Shown here: positions 46,815-56,034 of the stretch, piece after piece
Layout of the letters: the number at the start of each line of letters is the position of its first letter
Position numbering within the stretch: the stretch's first letter is position 1
Source of the DNA: Rhodopseudomonas palustris
GTDB lineage: Bacteria; Pseudomonadota; Alphaproteobacteria; Rhizobiales; Xanthobacteraceae
NCBI RefSeq assembly: GCF_003591005.1
Contig: NZ_QYYD01000023.1
Coordinates: 23,057-87,056, forward strand
Length of the DNA: 64,000 nt
Direction of reading: 5' to 3'
The notes under the pieces: model-generated
Database searches by the model: none
What the model saw: the letters and a program-made list of their open reading frames with translations, nothing else
Told to the model about the DNA's origin: nothing
Made by a program: the position numbers and the translations under genes

Positions 46815-48134
46815 TCACGACGCTGATCGCGGCAAACCGTCGCCCATCACGGTCTTGCGGGACGGCTGCCGGTCGAACGACGGGCTGGCGAGCACGGCGA
46901 TCATGCTGATCGTGCCGATCCCCACCAGGTACAAGGCGATCGGCCACGCCGACTTGGCCCACAGGAACAGGCTGCTCGACAACAGCGGAGTCAGGCCACC
47001 GATCAATCCGGCGGCGATGCCGTAGGACAGCGAGATGCCGGTGAAGCGAACCCGCGTATCGAACAGCTTCGACACATAGGCCGGCAGCACGGCGAACAGC
47101 GCACTGATCCCGACCATCGCCAGCGTGATGCCGAGGCCGATCGACAGCGGCGTGCCGGCATCGATGAACTTGAAGAACGGGAAGCTGAACGCGGTCGTCC
47201 ACAGCGCGCCGAAGAACGCCACGGGCTTGAGCCCGACACGGTCCGCCAGCAGCGCGAAGGCCGGGATCATCAGCAGCTCGAAGAACGATCCCACCAGCAC
47301 CGCGTTGAGCACGGTCTGGCGATCGGCCCCGACGGTTTGCGTCGCGTAGGACACCACGAAGATCGCCTGGACGTAGAACGCCACCGTGGTGCACAGCACG
47401 ACGCCGAAGCCGATCAGCACGTTCTTCAGGTTGGTCTGCAGCACCGTCTTGATCGGCGCCTGCACGGTCTCGCCCCGCGCCTGCGCTTCGACGAAGGCCG
47501 GGCTCTCCAGCAGCTTGACGCGGAACATCAGGCCGATGACGATCAGGATCGCGCTGGCGACGAACGGAATCCGCCAGCCCCACGACATGAAATCGTCTTT
47601 CGGCATCATCGCCAGCAGAGCGAAGGTGCCGGTCGACAGAAACAGCGCGATCGGCGACCCCATCTGCGGGAAGCAGCCGAAGAAGCCCTGTCGCTTCTCC
47701 GGGGCATGCTCGACGGCGATCAGCGCAGCGCCGGCCCACTCACCGCCGAACGCGATGCCCTGAACGCAGCGCAGCAGGATCAGCAGGATCGGCGCCGCGA
47801 TGCCGATCTGCGCGTAGCTCGGGACCAGGCCGATCAGCACGGTGGCGCCGCCCATCAGGATCAGCGTCCAGATCAGCATCGACTTACGACCAATCTTGTC
47901 GCCGAAGTGACCGCAGATGATGCCGCCGAGCGGCCGCATGACGGCGCCGGCGCTGAAGGTGCCGAACGCCAGCAGCGTGCCGACCAATGGATCGAAGCTC
48001 GGGAAGAAGATGGCGTTGAACACCAACGCCGTGGCGGTGCCGTAGATGTAGAAATCGTACCACTCGATGCAGCTGCCCAGCAGGCTGGAGAACGCCGCCG
48101 TGACCGGCGTTCGTTCGGCTTTGACCGTTTCCAT
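46815..48134 (-). CDS. MFS transporter, metabolite:H+ symporter (MHS) type
   Basis: A 439-residue, twelve-helix transporter with GGGAG 7 bases before its ATG. It has the MHS marks GSCIEWYDFYIYGTATALVF near residue 20, GHFGDKIGRKSML and RCVQGIAFGGEWAGA. Members import small organic acids and betaines (shikimate, alpha-ketoglutarate, proline-betaine). It lies between the Mo hydroxylase genes and the FAH gene on one strand with gaps of only 4 to 16 bases, so it probably imports the aromatic or heterocyclic acid that the row breaks down. Confidence 0.9.
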   Translation of the reverse strand: METVKAERTPVTAAFSSLLGSCIEWYDFYIYGTATALVFNAIFFPSFDPLVGTLLAFGTFSAGAVMRPLGGIICGHFGDKIGRKSMLIWTLILMGGATVLIGLVPSYAQIGIAAPILLILLRCVQGIAFGGEWAGAALIAVEHAPEKRQGFFGCFPQMGSPIALFLSTGTFALLAMMPKDDFMSWGWRIPFVASAILIVIGLMFRVKLLESPAFVEAQARGETVQAPIKTVLQTNLKNVLIGFGVVLCTTVAFYVQAIFVVSYATQTVGADRQTVLNAVLVGSFFELLMIPAFALLADRVGLKPVAFFGALWTTAFSFPFFKFIDAGTPLSIGLGITLAMVGISALFAVLPAYVSKLFDTRVRFTGISLSYGIAAGLIGGLTPLLSSSLFLWAKSAWPIALYLVGIGTISMIAVLASPSFDRQPSRKTVMGDGLPRSAS

Positions 48135-48138
48135 TCGT

Positions 48139-48642
48139 TTACTCCCGTTGTTTGTTATTGGTGATGTTGGCGCGATACGCTTCGGCCGCCGACGCGATCG
48201 AACGGACGATGTCCTCGTAGCCGGTGCAGCGGCAGAGATTGCCGCTGATGGCGGCGCGAATTTGCGCTTCGGTCGGATCGGGATTGCGACCCAGCAGTTC
48301 GAGCGCCACCATGATCATGCCGGAGGTGCAGAAGCCGCACTGAAAGCCGCCGCAGCGGACGAATGCATCCTGAACGGCGCGCGCCATCGCATCGTCGCGG
48401 CCTTCGATCGTGACGATGGCGCTGCCACCGGCCGACACGGCCAGGACCAGGCAGGACTTCGCCAGCCGGCCGTCGATCTCGACGCTGCAAGCGCCGCAAT
48501 CGCCGGTGAGGCAGCCGGCGCGCGCGCCGGTGGCGCCGAGATCTCGAATTACTTCGATCAGCAGGGCTCGTGGATCGATCGCGGCCTCGACAACCTGTCC
48601 ATTCAACTGCAGGCGAACCGCTTCCGTCGGTGAGGTCGTCAT
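48139..48642 (-). CDS. [2Fe-2S] subunit of a three-subunit molybdenum hydroxylase
   Basis: A 167-residue small subunit. The first cluster motif is [12 protein letters not shown] (about residues 44-55, fourth Cys in KSCLVLAV); the second is CGFCTSGM (about 102-109) with NLCRCTGY (about 136-143). ATG 48642 overlaps the FAD-subunit stop. It carries electrons from the molybdenum site to FAD. It ends 5 bases before the MHS transporter gene. Confidence 0.93.
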   Translation of the reverse strand: MTTSPTEAVRLQLNGQVVEAAIDPRALLIEVIRDLGATGARAGCLTGDCGACSVEIDGRLAKSCLVLAVSAGGSAIVTIEGRDDAMARAVQDAFVRCGGFQCGFCTSGMIMVALELLGRNPDPTEAQIRAAISGNLCRCTGYEDIVRSIASAAEAYRANITNNKQRE

Positions 48643-49490
48643 GCCGTCTCCGCGCATTGCTGCAGGGCGCGCAGGACGATCGACGCCGCGACACGCCGTC
48701 GATAACCGGGCCCTGCCAGTTCGTCGGCCCACTCGTCGGCCGCCACGCGTGCAGCGAAGCCGGCAGCGAAGTTCTCGATGACGTCGAGCCCGGCTCCAAC
48801 GGGCAGCAGCGCTTCGGACAGCAGCGGCGCTCCGGTCGCGGCGCCGAGCGCCGCACGCACCCGATCGCCGTCGGCGTCGCGATCGATCGTCACGGCCGCG
48901 GTCACGATCGGCCACGAGCCGGTGCTGAATTTCAGCTTCGCGTAGCCGTGCCGTCGCGTCGGCGAGGCTTTGGGAATGACGATGCCGAGCAGCATTTCGT
49001 CTGGCCGCCGCGCCGTCGTGAAGGCGCCGCGGAAAAACTCCGCGGCCTCGAGGTCCCGGCTGCCGCGCGTCGAAGCCAATCGAAGGCGCGCGCCGAGGGC
49101 GAGCAGGCAGGCCGGCACATCGGAGGACGGATTGGCGTAGCAGGCCGAGCCGCCGATCGTGCCCTGCCCGACGATCGAGACGCCGCCGGTGATCTGCCGG
49201 GCCATGCTGGCGAGCAATGGCGCTTGCGTGGCGACGACTGGCGCTGCCATTGCGGCTGCGTAGGTGACGCGCGCACCGAGCCACAGCGCGTCGCCATCTT
49301 CCGCGATCGTCTCGAGATTGAGATGCCGCGGATCCAGCACCCGCGTCGGCCGGGTGATCGCATAGGTCATGCTGGGGATCAGCCAGGTGCCCCCGCCGAG
49401 CACAGCGCAATCCTCGCCGGCCGCCGCGAGCAGTCCGAGCGCCTCGTCGATCGAGCGCGGCGCGTGGTAATCGAAACGCTGCTGGATCAC
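48639..49490 (-). CDS. FAD-binding medium subunit of the molybdenum hydroxylase (CoxM-like)
   Basis: A 283-residue FAD subunit. GTG 49490 overlaps the large-subunit stop and has GGGGGA upstream. AVLGGGTWLIPSMTYAI and the TIGGSACYANPSSDVP segment are the two FAD-binding motifs of the CoxM/XdhB type. The protein would hand electrons to a soluble acceptor. Gene order large-medium-small with 4-base overlaps is classic for this enzyme class. Confidence 0.92.
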   Translation of the reverse strand: MIQQRFDYHAPRSIDEALGLLAAAGEDCAVLGGGTWLIPSMTYAITRPTRVLDPRHLNLETIAEDGDALWLGARVTYAAAMAAPVVATQAPLLASMARQITGGVSIVGQGTIGGSACYANPSSDVPACLLALGARLRLASTRGSRDLEAAEFFRGAFTTARRPDEMLLGIVIPKASPTRRHGYAKLKFSTGSWPIVTAAVTIDRDADGDRVRAALGAATGAPLLSEALLPVGAGLDVIENFAAGFAARVAADEWADELAGPGYRRRVAASIVLRALQQCAETA

Positions 49491-51916
49491 GTGCGATCCC
49501 CCGGCAGCAGGTCCAACAACGTCTCGGGTTTGCACGGCAGCCGCGACAGCCTGCGGCCGGTCTCGCCGAGCGCGTCCGCGACCGCATTGGCGATCACCGC
49601 CATGGCGCCGCCAAAGCCGGATTCGCCGGCGCCCTTGACCCCGAGCGGATGCAGCGGGCTCGGTGTGCAACGATGCCCGATGCGGACATTCGGAAGATCG
49701 GGCGCGCGCGGCAGTACGTAGGACTTGAAGCGCCGCGTCGTCGTCGCGCCGCCCTCATCGTGCAGCAGTTCCTCCCACAGCGCCGCGCCGATTCCCATCG
49801 CCACAGCGCCGCGGAACTGTCCTTCCACCAGCTGCGGATTGACGACGACGCCGCAATCATGGATCGCCGCGTAGTCGAGCACGCTGACGCAGCCGGTGGC
49901 GCCATCGACCTCCACGGCAGCGGCGTGAACCGCGTAAGGGAACGACGGGTAGGAGCTGATCCGGCCCCAGGCATCCGGCGTGTGGCGGACGTTGCCCGAT
50001 CGGTAGGTCCGCGTCACCTGCAGCGGCAGTTCGACATCGAGCGCGGTCGAATAAGCGAAGGTGTAGATGGTCGACACCGCCTTCTCGAACGGCAGCGCGC
50101 GATCGGCATGGCCACGCACGACGATCTGACCGCCCTCGAAGTCGAGTTCATCGCGCTGTGCCTGCAGCAGGGTCACCGCGCAGGTTGCAATACGATCGCG
50201 CAGATCGCGCGCCGCCAGCACGGCCGCCGCTCCGCCGAACATCAGGCTTCGGCTGCTGGTGTTGCCGCCGCCGAACGGCGTGATGTCGGTGTCGCCCTGG
50301 GTGACACTGATGCGATCGGGATGAACGCCGAACACGTCGGCGACGAGCTGAGCGATGCCGGTCTCATTGCCACTGCCGGGCGAGGTCACGCTGGTGGCGA
50401 CGCGGATCGATCCGGTCGGATCGACAGTGACCATCGAAGTCTCGAAGCCTGACGGCATCGAACCGGGAAACGAAGCGCCTTCGGGCGTGAGCTCGAATGC
50501 GAAGCCGATGCCGATATGGCGGCCGGTGTTTTGCGCCTCCGCCTTGGCGGCCGACCAGTGCGGCCGGTCGAACAATTCGCCGAGCTGATCGAGCGCGCCT
50601 TCATAGTCGCCACTGTCGAGCATCAGGCCGGACGGCAGACGATGCGGGAAACCGTCCTTGTTCAGCAGATTGCGCCGGCGCACCTCGACCGGATCGAGGC
50701 CGAGCTCGGCCGAGATCAGCTCGATGGCGCGCTCCATCACCACATTGGCGGTCTCCTTGCCGTAGCCGCGCACGCCCTGCCACGGCGGCTTGTTGGTGGT
50801 GACGACCACCGAGTCGATCGCGCAGTTCGCAATCGCATAGACGGTCGGAAACACGGTCGGCGTGACGAACGCCATCAGCCAGCCGCCGCCTGCGCCGATC
50901 GCACCGACATCTGCCCGCACCAGATTGCGAAAAGCCGTGATGGTGCCGTCGGCGCGCGCCGCGATCTCGAACTCGTGGGTCTGCTCGCGCGCATTGGCGA
51001 GGAAGCACTCTTCGCGGCTCTCGACGAAGGCGACCGGCCGTTGCAGCCGGCGGCTGAGCAGCGCGACGATGACTTCCTCCGGATGCCCGACCATCTTCAG
51101 GCCGAAGGTACCCCCCATCTGCGGCGCGACGACGCGTATGCTGGTTTCCGGCAGATCGAGTGCCTGCGCCAGCAGCCAGCGCGTCGGATGCGGCTGCTGC
51201 ACCGTGCCGTGAAACGCCAGCTTCTCCGCTTTGGCGTCCCAATCGGCGATGTAGCATCGGGTTTCGATCGGCGCGGTCGTCGCGGCGCCGAAGCTCATCG
51301 TGCCGCGCACCACGTGATCGGCCGCCGCCACTGCGGCTGCCACGTCACCCTGCTCGATGCTGTCGCGGAACACGATATTGGTCGCCCATGCCCGGCGGGC
51401 CGGCGGCGAGGAGGCCGCCGCGCCCGACGCCGCATCGAGCACGGCATCGAGCGGCTGGTAGTCGACCTCGATCAGACGCGCCGCGGCTTCGGCGTCCGCC
51501 AGCCGTTCCGCGACGATCGCAGCGACCGGCTGGCCGACATAAAGCACTTCATCCACCGCGAGACACCACACATCGATCGGGCCCGGAAAGCGCTCCCGCG
51601 GCACGCGTGTTGGCATCGGCTTCGACAACTCGGTGACGTCATTGCCGGTCAGGACTGCAACGACACCTGGAGCGCGCCGGGCCGCGCTGACGTCGAGGCT
51701 GCGTATCGCGGCGTGGGCATGAGGGCTGCGCAGCAGTGCGACGCGCAGCGTCTCCGGCCGTATCAGGTCGGCCGCATATTCGCTGGCGCCGGTGACGAAT
51801 CGGCCGGCCTGTTTGCGCGGAACACTGGCCCCGACCCACCGGGTCGTCTGCGGTGGCGATGCGGCCGTGACGGCAGATTGCTGGCCGACGAATTCGGCAC
51901 TCGCGCGGTCGACCAC
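49487..51916 (-). CDS. Molybdopterin large subunit of the three-subunit hydroxylase
   Basis: A protein of about 809 residues. I chose GTG 51916 because AAGGA is 7 bases upstream and the next in-frame start at 51955 lies inside the TetR-type operator. Motifs: MGGTFGLKMVGHPEE, PWQGVRGYGKET and the catalytic Glu in VKGAGESGFGG. It is first in the row that continues with the FAD and FeS subunits, MHS transporter, FAH and cyclase. It hydroxylates next to ring nitrogen or oxidises an aldehyde; the RGYGKE loop differs from the RGAGR of the other large subunit, so a different substrate is likely. Confidence 0.92.
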   Translation of the reverse strand: MVDRASAEFVGQQSAVTAASPPQTTRWVGASVPRKQAGRFVTGASEYAADLIRPETLRVALLRSPHAHAAIRSLDVSAARRAPGVVAVLTGNDVTELSKPMPTRVPRERFPGPIDVWCLAVDEVLYVGQPVAAIVAERLADAEAAARLIEVDYQPLDAVLDAASGAAASSPPARRAWATNIVFRDSIEQGDVAAAVAAADHVVRGTMSFGAATTAPIETRCYIADWDAKAEKLAFHGTVQQPHPTRWLLAQALDLPETSIRVVAPQMGGTFGLKMVGHPEEVIVALLSRRLQRPVAFVESREECFLANAREQTHEFEIAARADGTITAFRNLVRADVGAIGAGGGWLMAFVTPTVFPTVYAIANCAIDSVVVTTNKPPWQGVRGYGKETANVVMERAIELISAELGLDPVEVRRRNLLNKDGFPHRLPSGLMLDSGDYEGALDQLGELFDRPHWSAAKAEAQNTGRHIGIGFAFELTPEGASFPGSMPSGFETSMVTVDPTGSIRVATSVTSPGSGNETGIAQLVADVFGVHPDRISVTQGDTDITPFGGGNTSSRSLMFGGAAAVLAARDLRDRIATCAVTLLQAQRDELDFEGGQIVVRGHADRALPFEKAVSTIYTFAYSTALDVELPLQVTRTYRSGNVRHTPDAWGRISSYPSFPYAVHAAAVEVDGATGCVSVLDYAAIHDCGVVVNPQLVEGQFRGAVAMGIGAALWEELLHDEGGATTTRRFKSYVLPRAPDLPNVRIGHRCTPSPLHPLGVKGAGESGFGGAMAVIANAVADALGETGRRLSRLPCKPETLLDLLPGDRT

Positions 51917-51947
51917 GCCGACGTCCTTCCCTGAGAGGCGGTTATTG

Positions 51948-51963
51948 TTAAACACGAATTTAA
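51948..51963. promoter_or_regulatory. Candidate TetR operator before the Mo hydroxylase row
   Basis: TTAAACACGAATTTAA holds perfect inverted arms TTAAA and TTTAA around six bases. A near copy is at 52729-52744 before the tetR gene. It is 32 bases upstream of the chosen large-subunit start. Confidence 0.65.
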
Positions 51964-52017
51964 AACATAAATTTAGATTTCGTCAAGCGTCCGGCTTCGC
52001 GCGCCGCGGCCCGCTAC

Positions 52018-52716
52018 TCAGCGCTTGCGGCGTGGGGCTTGGGGGGACGGCTGGCGAACGCCTGCAACCAGAAAATCGAGCAGCGCCTCGTGAACATCGG
52101 CCAATCCGCGCGCCTTGACCCTGCCGCCGGATAGTTGTTCAGCGCGATCGAGCACGCCATGATCGGCCACGGAATAGACGACCGAACCGATCATGAACAC
52201 GTAGCGCCAATAAAAGACATCCGGATCCACATCCGGACAAGCATCGTGGATCGCCTGGATGAAGCGCCTGGCCATCGGATCAAAATGGCCGGAGATGATC
52301 GCCGCGGTAACCTCCGAGGGAGCCAGACGATGTTGCAGGATCATGCGTGCGAACAGCCGGCCGCTCTTGCCGTCGAGATACGGCTGGATAAAAATCTCGA
52401 GAATCGCCCGAAGATCGGGCGGCCGTTTCGCCCGTTTCGCTTCGGCCAGGCATCGATCGAGTTCGTCCGTTCGTCGCTCGTTCAACCGCGTCGACAGGCG
52501 ATCGAACACCGAGTGGACGAGATCCGACTTCGAACCGAAGTAATAACTCACCGCCGCGACATTGACTTCTGCCCGCTGGGTGATGTCGCGCAACGTTGCC
52601 TTCTCCACCCCCATTTCGGCAAAGACGTGCTCGGCCGCGGAAATGATCCGGCTCTTGATTTCCTGGTCACGCTGAGGACTTGCCGTCCGTGCCCGTATGG
52701 TTCGCTTCGGCGTCAT
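52018..52716 (-). CDS. TetR-family transcriptional regulator
   Basis: A 232-residue regulator with an N-terminal helix-turn-helix (SRIISAAEHVFAEMGVEKAT, then LRDITQRAEVNVAAVSYYFG, about residues 22-61) and a helical ligand domain resembling the CerR/YcdC-type C-terminal family. It starts at ATG 52716 and lies 101 bases upstream of the Mo hydroxylase row on the same strand. Matching 16-base palindromic elements lie before it and before that row, so it probably represses both until the substrate or an intermediate binds. Confidence 0.92.
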   Translation of the reverse strand: MTPKRTIRARTASPQRDQEIKSRIISAAEHVFAEMGVEKATLRDITQRAEVNVAAVSYYFGSKSDLVHSVFDRLSTRLNERRTDELDRCLAEAKRAKRPPDLRAILEIFIQPYLDGKSGRLFARMILQHRLAPSEVTAAIISGHFDPMARRFIQAIHDACPDVDPDVFYWRYVFMIGSVVYSVADHGVLDRAEQLSGGRVKARGLADVHEALLDFLVAGVRQPSPQAPRRKR

Positions 52717-52898
52717 GGCGCCGGCCTTTTAAACGAGAATTTGAAATTTGCGAAGGCCCGCTTGTGCCGGACATGATGTCCGCCGCCGGCCCGACGGGGC
52801 AATGAAACGGGCAGCAATACGGAGCGCGCGGTGCGGATATAGCAGGCGCGGCCCTGCGAGTGGTCCTCGAATTTCATCGGCTGCTCGACGGCCAGCAT
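52713..52898 (-). CDS. Possible small hypothetical protein upstream of tetR
   Basis: An open frame of 61 codons (MLAVEQPMKFEDHSQGRACY at its start) whose third codon positions are mostly G or C, like real genes here. Its stop overlaps the tetR ATG (ATGA), as in coupled genes. There is only a weak GAAAG before the ATG, no recognisable domain, and the 3' part contains the AT-rich operator. It could be a true small gene or a chance frame. Confidence 0.25.
   Translation of the reverse strand: MLAVEQPMKFEDHSQGRACYIRTARSVLLPVSLPRRAGGGHHVRHKRAFANFKFSFKRPAP
52729..52744. promoter_or_regulatory. Candidate TetR operator before tetR
   Basis: TTAAACGAGAATTTGA matches the element at 51948-51963 at 13 of 16 positions, including TTAAAC and GAATTT. 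It lies 13 bases upstream of the tetR start, in an AT-rich patch. Confidence 0.6.
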
Positions 52899-53173
52899 CT
52901 TTCAAGTTGCCAGCGCCTGGATGGGCAGCGATCGCTGCAGAGTCAGCGAGCCGGCGGATCTCCGTTGGCTGCGGGCAGTATCATCGGTCGGCGACCGGAA
53001 GGTGATGTTGGAGCGGCATGCTGCTGATCGCCTGCCCTCGCGGCAACCATGCTATTACTTCGCGGCACCCCGACGAAGCCCTGTCCGCCGGGGCAGCTAT
53101 CGTGCCATCATCTTGAAGGGCACCGGGGCCTGCTCGTCAGGGCGACGGCACGGAGGCGTCGACGGATCGCCGA
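52899..53173. other. Spacer without a recognised gene
   Basis: No convincing gene or repeat is seen between the small upstream frame and tRNA-Ser. Short frames on the plus strand run into the tRNA in antisense and are not credible. Confidence 0.5.
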
Positions 53174-53263
53174 TGGCGGAGAGAGTGGGATTCGAACCCA
53201 CGGTACGGTTTCCCGCACACACGCTTTCCAAGCGTGCGCCTTAAGCCACTCGGCCATCTCTCC
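53174..53263 (-). tRNA. tRNA-Ser (anticodon GGA)
   Basis: Ninety bases on the minus strand fold as a class II tRNA. The acceptor arm GGAGAGA pairs with TCTCTCC, the anticodon loop TTGGAAA (GGA at 53227-53229) is closed by a CACGC/GCGTG stem, there is a long variable arm (TGTGCGGGAAACCGTACC region), and the T-loop is GGTTCGAATCC. The 3' CCA is encoded. It reads UCC and UCU serine codons. No integrase or attachment-site duplication is visible beside it. Confidence 0.97.
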
Positions 53264-53587
53264 GGGCGCCCTCTCATGACCGCGCCGTGCGGATTTTGCA
53301 AGGGATCGGCGCGGGATGCGGGCGATTTCCAGCTAAATTATTGATTTGGCGAGGCTCTGGTCACCGGCAAGGCCGCCACCCGCGACGGGACGCTGACGGT
53401 CGGGCGGCCGAGCTGGGTCTTAGCCTTCGCCGTTCGGGAATTACTGGTGGAAATGCCGCAAAGGCATGGATGGCCGGGACAAGCCCGGCCATGACGGAAT
53501 GCGAGGGCACGCCAAGCCGTTCAAGATGGCGAGCAAATTCGCGAGGCATCCAACGCGTTTACGCCAGTCGCCCAGGCGTGCAGGCTC
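53264..53587. other. Spacer between tRNA-Ser and otsA
   Basis: About 320 bases with no credible gene. It contains the hairpin repeat at 53471-53491; frames on either strand here lack a ribosome site and do not resemble any family. Confidence 0.6.
53471..53491. repeat. Palindromic repeat downstream of otsA
   Basis: TGGCCGGG and CCCGGCCA are perfect 8-base arms around ACAAG. The same core, GGCTTGTCCCGGCCAT in reverse, is in the element at 24177-24260. It lies about 100 bases past the otsA stop and may end that transcript, though no T-tract follows. Confidence 0.75.
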
Positions 53588-55075
53588 CTACTGCAAGATC
53601 GCTCCGCCATAGGCCATCGGTGGGCGGCGCGACCAGCCGCCGGCCAGCTTGAGGGCGGGGGCTTCTCCGGCCGCAGCGGCATTGCCGGCCTCGCCCTTAG
53701 CCGCATGGGCCGCGCCGAGGGCATCGACGAAATCCGAGAACCAGGACTGCACGCTGCCGCGACGCAGCTTGCCCATCATGACTTCCCAGCGCATACGGCG
53801 CTCGGTGAGGGGCATGGCAAGGGCGGTGGCGATGGCGCGGGCCATGCTCTCGATGTCGTGCGGGTTGACCAACAGCGCGGTGTCGAGCTCGTTGGCGGCG
53901 CCGGCGAATTTCGACAGCACCAGCACGCCGGGGTCGATCGGGTTCTGCGCGGCGACATATTCCTTCGCCACCAGGTTCATGCCGTCCTGTAGCGGCGTCA
54001 CCAGGCCGACCTGTGCGGTGCGGTACAGCCCAGCCAGCACGGCCTGGCGGAAGCCCTTGTTGAGGTAGCGGATCGGCGTCCAGTCGGCCTCGCCGAGCCG
54101 GCCGTTGACGTCGCTGACCAGCCGGGCGAGGTCGCCCTGCAGATTGCCATAGGCTTCGATCGTGCCGCGCGACGGCGTCGCGATCTGCAGCAGAGACACG
54201 GTTCGCTGCAGCGACGGCCGGCTCGTCAGCATCCGCTCGAACGCGTTGACGCGGTTGATCAGACCCTTCGAGTAATCGAGCCGGTCGACACCGATCACCA
54301 GCTTCTCGCCGTTCAGGCTCTTGCGCAGCCGCGACACGTCGGGGTGCGCCACCGCCTTCTGCGCCTGCTGGGCGAACAGATCAGCATCGATGCCGATCGG
54401 AAACACCTGACAACGCGAGGCGCCGCGCGAGCTGGTCACGACACCGTCGGTGATCGGCAGGCCGAGCTCGGCTTTGACGTAGGCCAGGAAGTTGTCGCGA
54501 TCCTCCTCGGTTTGAAAACCGATCAGATCATAAGCCAGCATTGCCTCGATCAGTTCGCGATTGTGCGGCACGCAGCCCATCGTGGCGGGCGAGGCCCAGG
54601 GCGTGTGCAGGAAGAAGCCGATCGGCTGGGTAACGCCGAGGTCGCGCAGCTCGGCCCCCAGCGCAAGGAAATGGTAGTCCTGAATCCAGAAGGCAGTATC
54701 GGGTTTGCGGAACCGCATCAGTGCCCGCGCCATGAACCCATTCACTTCGCGATAGGAATGGTAGTCGTCCTGGGACACACGGATCAGATCGGCACGGGAG
54801 TGCAGCGCCGGCCACAGCGCCGAATTTGCGAATCCTTCGTAGTAGCCACCGTAATGCGCCGCCGGCAGATCCAGCATCGCCAACGCACCGGCGCCGAGTT
54901 CTTCAATTTCGGCGAAGGGTTCCCTCTGTGCGCCATCGCGCACGCGACCACTGGAGCCCACCCAGATGGCGCCAGATTTTTCAACAACGGGTAACAGCGC
55001 GGCGGCCAGACCACCCGTCATCGGCTCGTTCGCCGAAGCTCTTGCCACCCGGTTGGAAACGACGACTAGGTTCAC
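53588..55075 (-). CDS. otsA: Trehalose-6-phosphate synthase (GT20)
   Basis: A 495-residue cytoplasmic glycosyltransferase that joins UDP-glucose and glucose-6-phosphate to trehalose-6-phosphate. The GTG at 55075 has GGAGGG 4 bases upstream. Recognisable segments: SNRVARAS and TGGLAAALLPV (GG loop), WIQDYHF, FLHTPWAS, GVDRLDYSKGL, and the C-terminal DGMNLVAKEYVAAQ with VLSKFAGAANEL. All substrate-binding motifs of the family are present and the length is typical. otsB follows upstream in the same direction, 158 bases away, so the two-step pathway is complete. Confidence 0.95.
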   Translation of the reverse strand: MNLVVVSNRVARASANEPMTGGLAAALLPVVEKSGAIWVGSSGRVRDGAQREPFAEIEELGAGALAMLDLPAAHYGGYYEGFANSALWPALHSRADLIRVSQDDYHSYREVNGFMARALMRFRKPDTAFWIQDYHFLALGAELRDLGVTQPIGFFLHTPWASPATMGCVPHNRELIEAMLAYDLIGFQTEEDRDNFLAYVKAELGLPITDGVVTSSRGASRCQVFPIGIDADLFAQQAQKAVAHPDVSRLRKSLNGEKLVIGVDRLDYSKGLINRVNAFERMLTSRPSLQRTVSLLQIATPSRGTIEAYGNLQGDLARLVSDVNGRLGEADWTPIRYLNKGFRQAVLAGLYRTAQVGLVTPLQDGMNLVAKEYVAAQNPIDPGVLVLSKFAGAANELDTALLVNPHDIESMARAIATALAMPLTERRMRWEVMMGKLRRGSVQSWFSDFVDALGAAHAAKGEAGNAAAAGEAPALKLAGGWSRRPPMAYGGAILQ

Positions 55076-55233
55076 TTGTCCCTCCGGCGCCCCTACTGAT
55101 GTTCGGCGAATTAACAGCCGTTCATCAAGTTCGTTCCATGACGCAATTCGAACAACTTTAAGGCCGTCCGATGGTCATGCACCGCACAGACTTCCGCGGT
55201 GGGTGGTGCAGCAGGTCGCCAGAGTACCGTTAG

Positions 55234-56034
55234 CTACGGCGCCGGTGGATCAAGCAGGCGTGTCAGCCAGGCGCGGACATCGCGCGGCTCTTCGAAATGG
55301 CCGTTGACGATGTCGCTGTGGCGTCCGACCGCAAAGGCGAGGCCGCGTAGTTCGGGCATGATGGCGAACACGGTTTCGTCGGTGACGTCGTCGCCGATGA
55401 ACACCGGGCGCCGGCCGGTGAACGGCTGATGCTTCATCAATTCGATGACGCCGGTTGCCTTGGTGAAACCTGAATGCTTGATCTCGCACACCGACTTGCC
55501 GGGCAGCACTTCCAGCGGCGCGTGCGGATTCTCGGCGCGGATCGCCGCGACGGATTCGTAGATCGCCTTCTCGGTATGCGGCGCGAGGCGATAATGCAGC
55601 GCCAGCGAATAACCCTTGTCCTCGAGCAGAATGCCGGGACTGATCCGCGCAATCGCGGCGAGCCGGCTCTTCAGTTCCGGATCGAGCGGCGGCGCATGCA
55701 CGGCGGCGGTTTCGCCGCCCGACAACAGCCGCATCTCGGCGCCGTGCCCTCCGACCGCGGGCAGCTTCATCGGCGCGAAGATCAGGTCGATGTCGTTGAT
55801 CGAGCGGCCGCTGACCAGCGCCATCGCGCCCGAGGTGCGTTCGTGCAACTGCCGCAGCGTCTGCTCCAGCTCCGGCGGCACCCAGACTTCGCGCGGCGTC
55901 GGCGCGAAGTCGAGCAACGTGCCGTCGATGTCGAGCAGCAGCGCGCAGTGGTCGAGAGCAGGCATCGCCACGGCCGATGCAGGCACCGAGTTCGAATTCA
56001 ACCGTGTTGCCGTTTCGGCGAGTTTCGCAGTCAT
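55234..56034 (-). CDS. otsB: Trehalose-6-phosphate phosphatase
   Basis: A 266-residue HAD-superfamily phosphatase that removes the phosphate made by OtsA's product. Motif I is LLLDIDGTLLDF (Asp nucleophile near residue 35), motif II is LVSGRS, motif III has the Lys in EVLPGKSVCEIKHSGFTK, and motif IV is FIGDDVTDE. The ATG at 56034 overlaps the MFS stop (ATGA). Order MFS-otsB-otsA on one strand suggests one transcript. Confidence 0.95.
   Translation of the reverse strand: MTAKLAETATRLNSNSVPASAVAMPALDHCALLLDIDGTLLDFAPTPREVWVPPELEQTLRQLHERTSGAMALVSGRSINDIDLIFAPMKLPAVGGHGAEMRLLSGGETAAVHAPPLDPELKSRLAAIARISPGILLEDKGYSLALHYRLAPHTEKAIYESVAAIRAENPHAPLEVLPGKSVCEIKHSGFTKATGVIELMKHQPFTGRRPVFIGDDVTDETVFAIMPELRGLAFAVGRHSDIVNGHFEEPRDVRAWLTRLLDPPAP

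Noticed and set aside
53174..53263. tRNA-Ser as an integration site for a genomic island
   Set aside because: No integrase gene and no repeat of the tRNA 3' end were seen on either side within the window.
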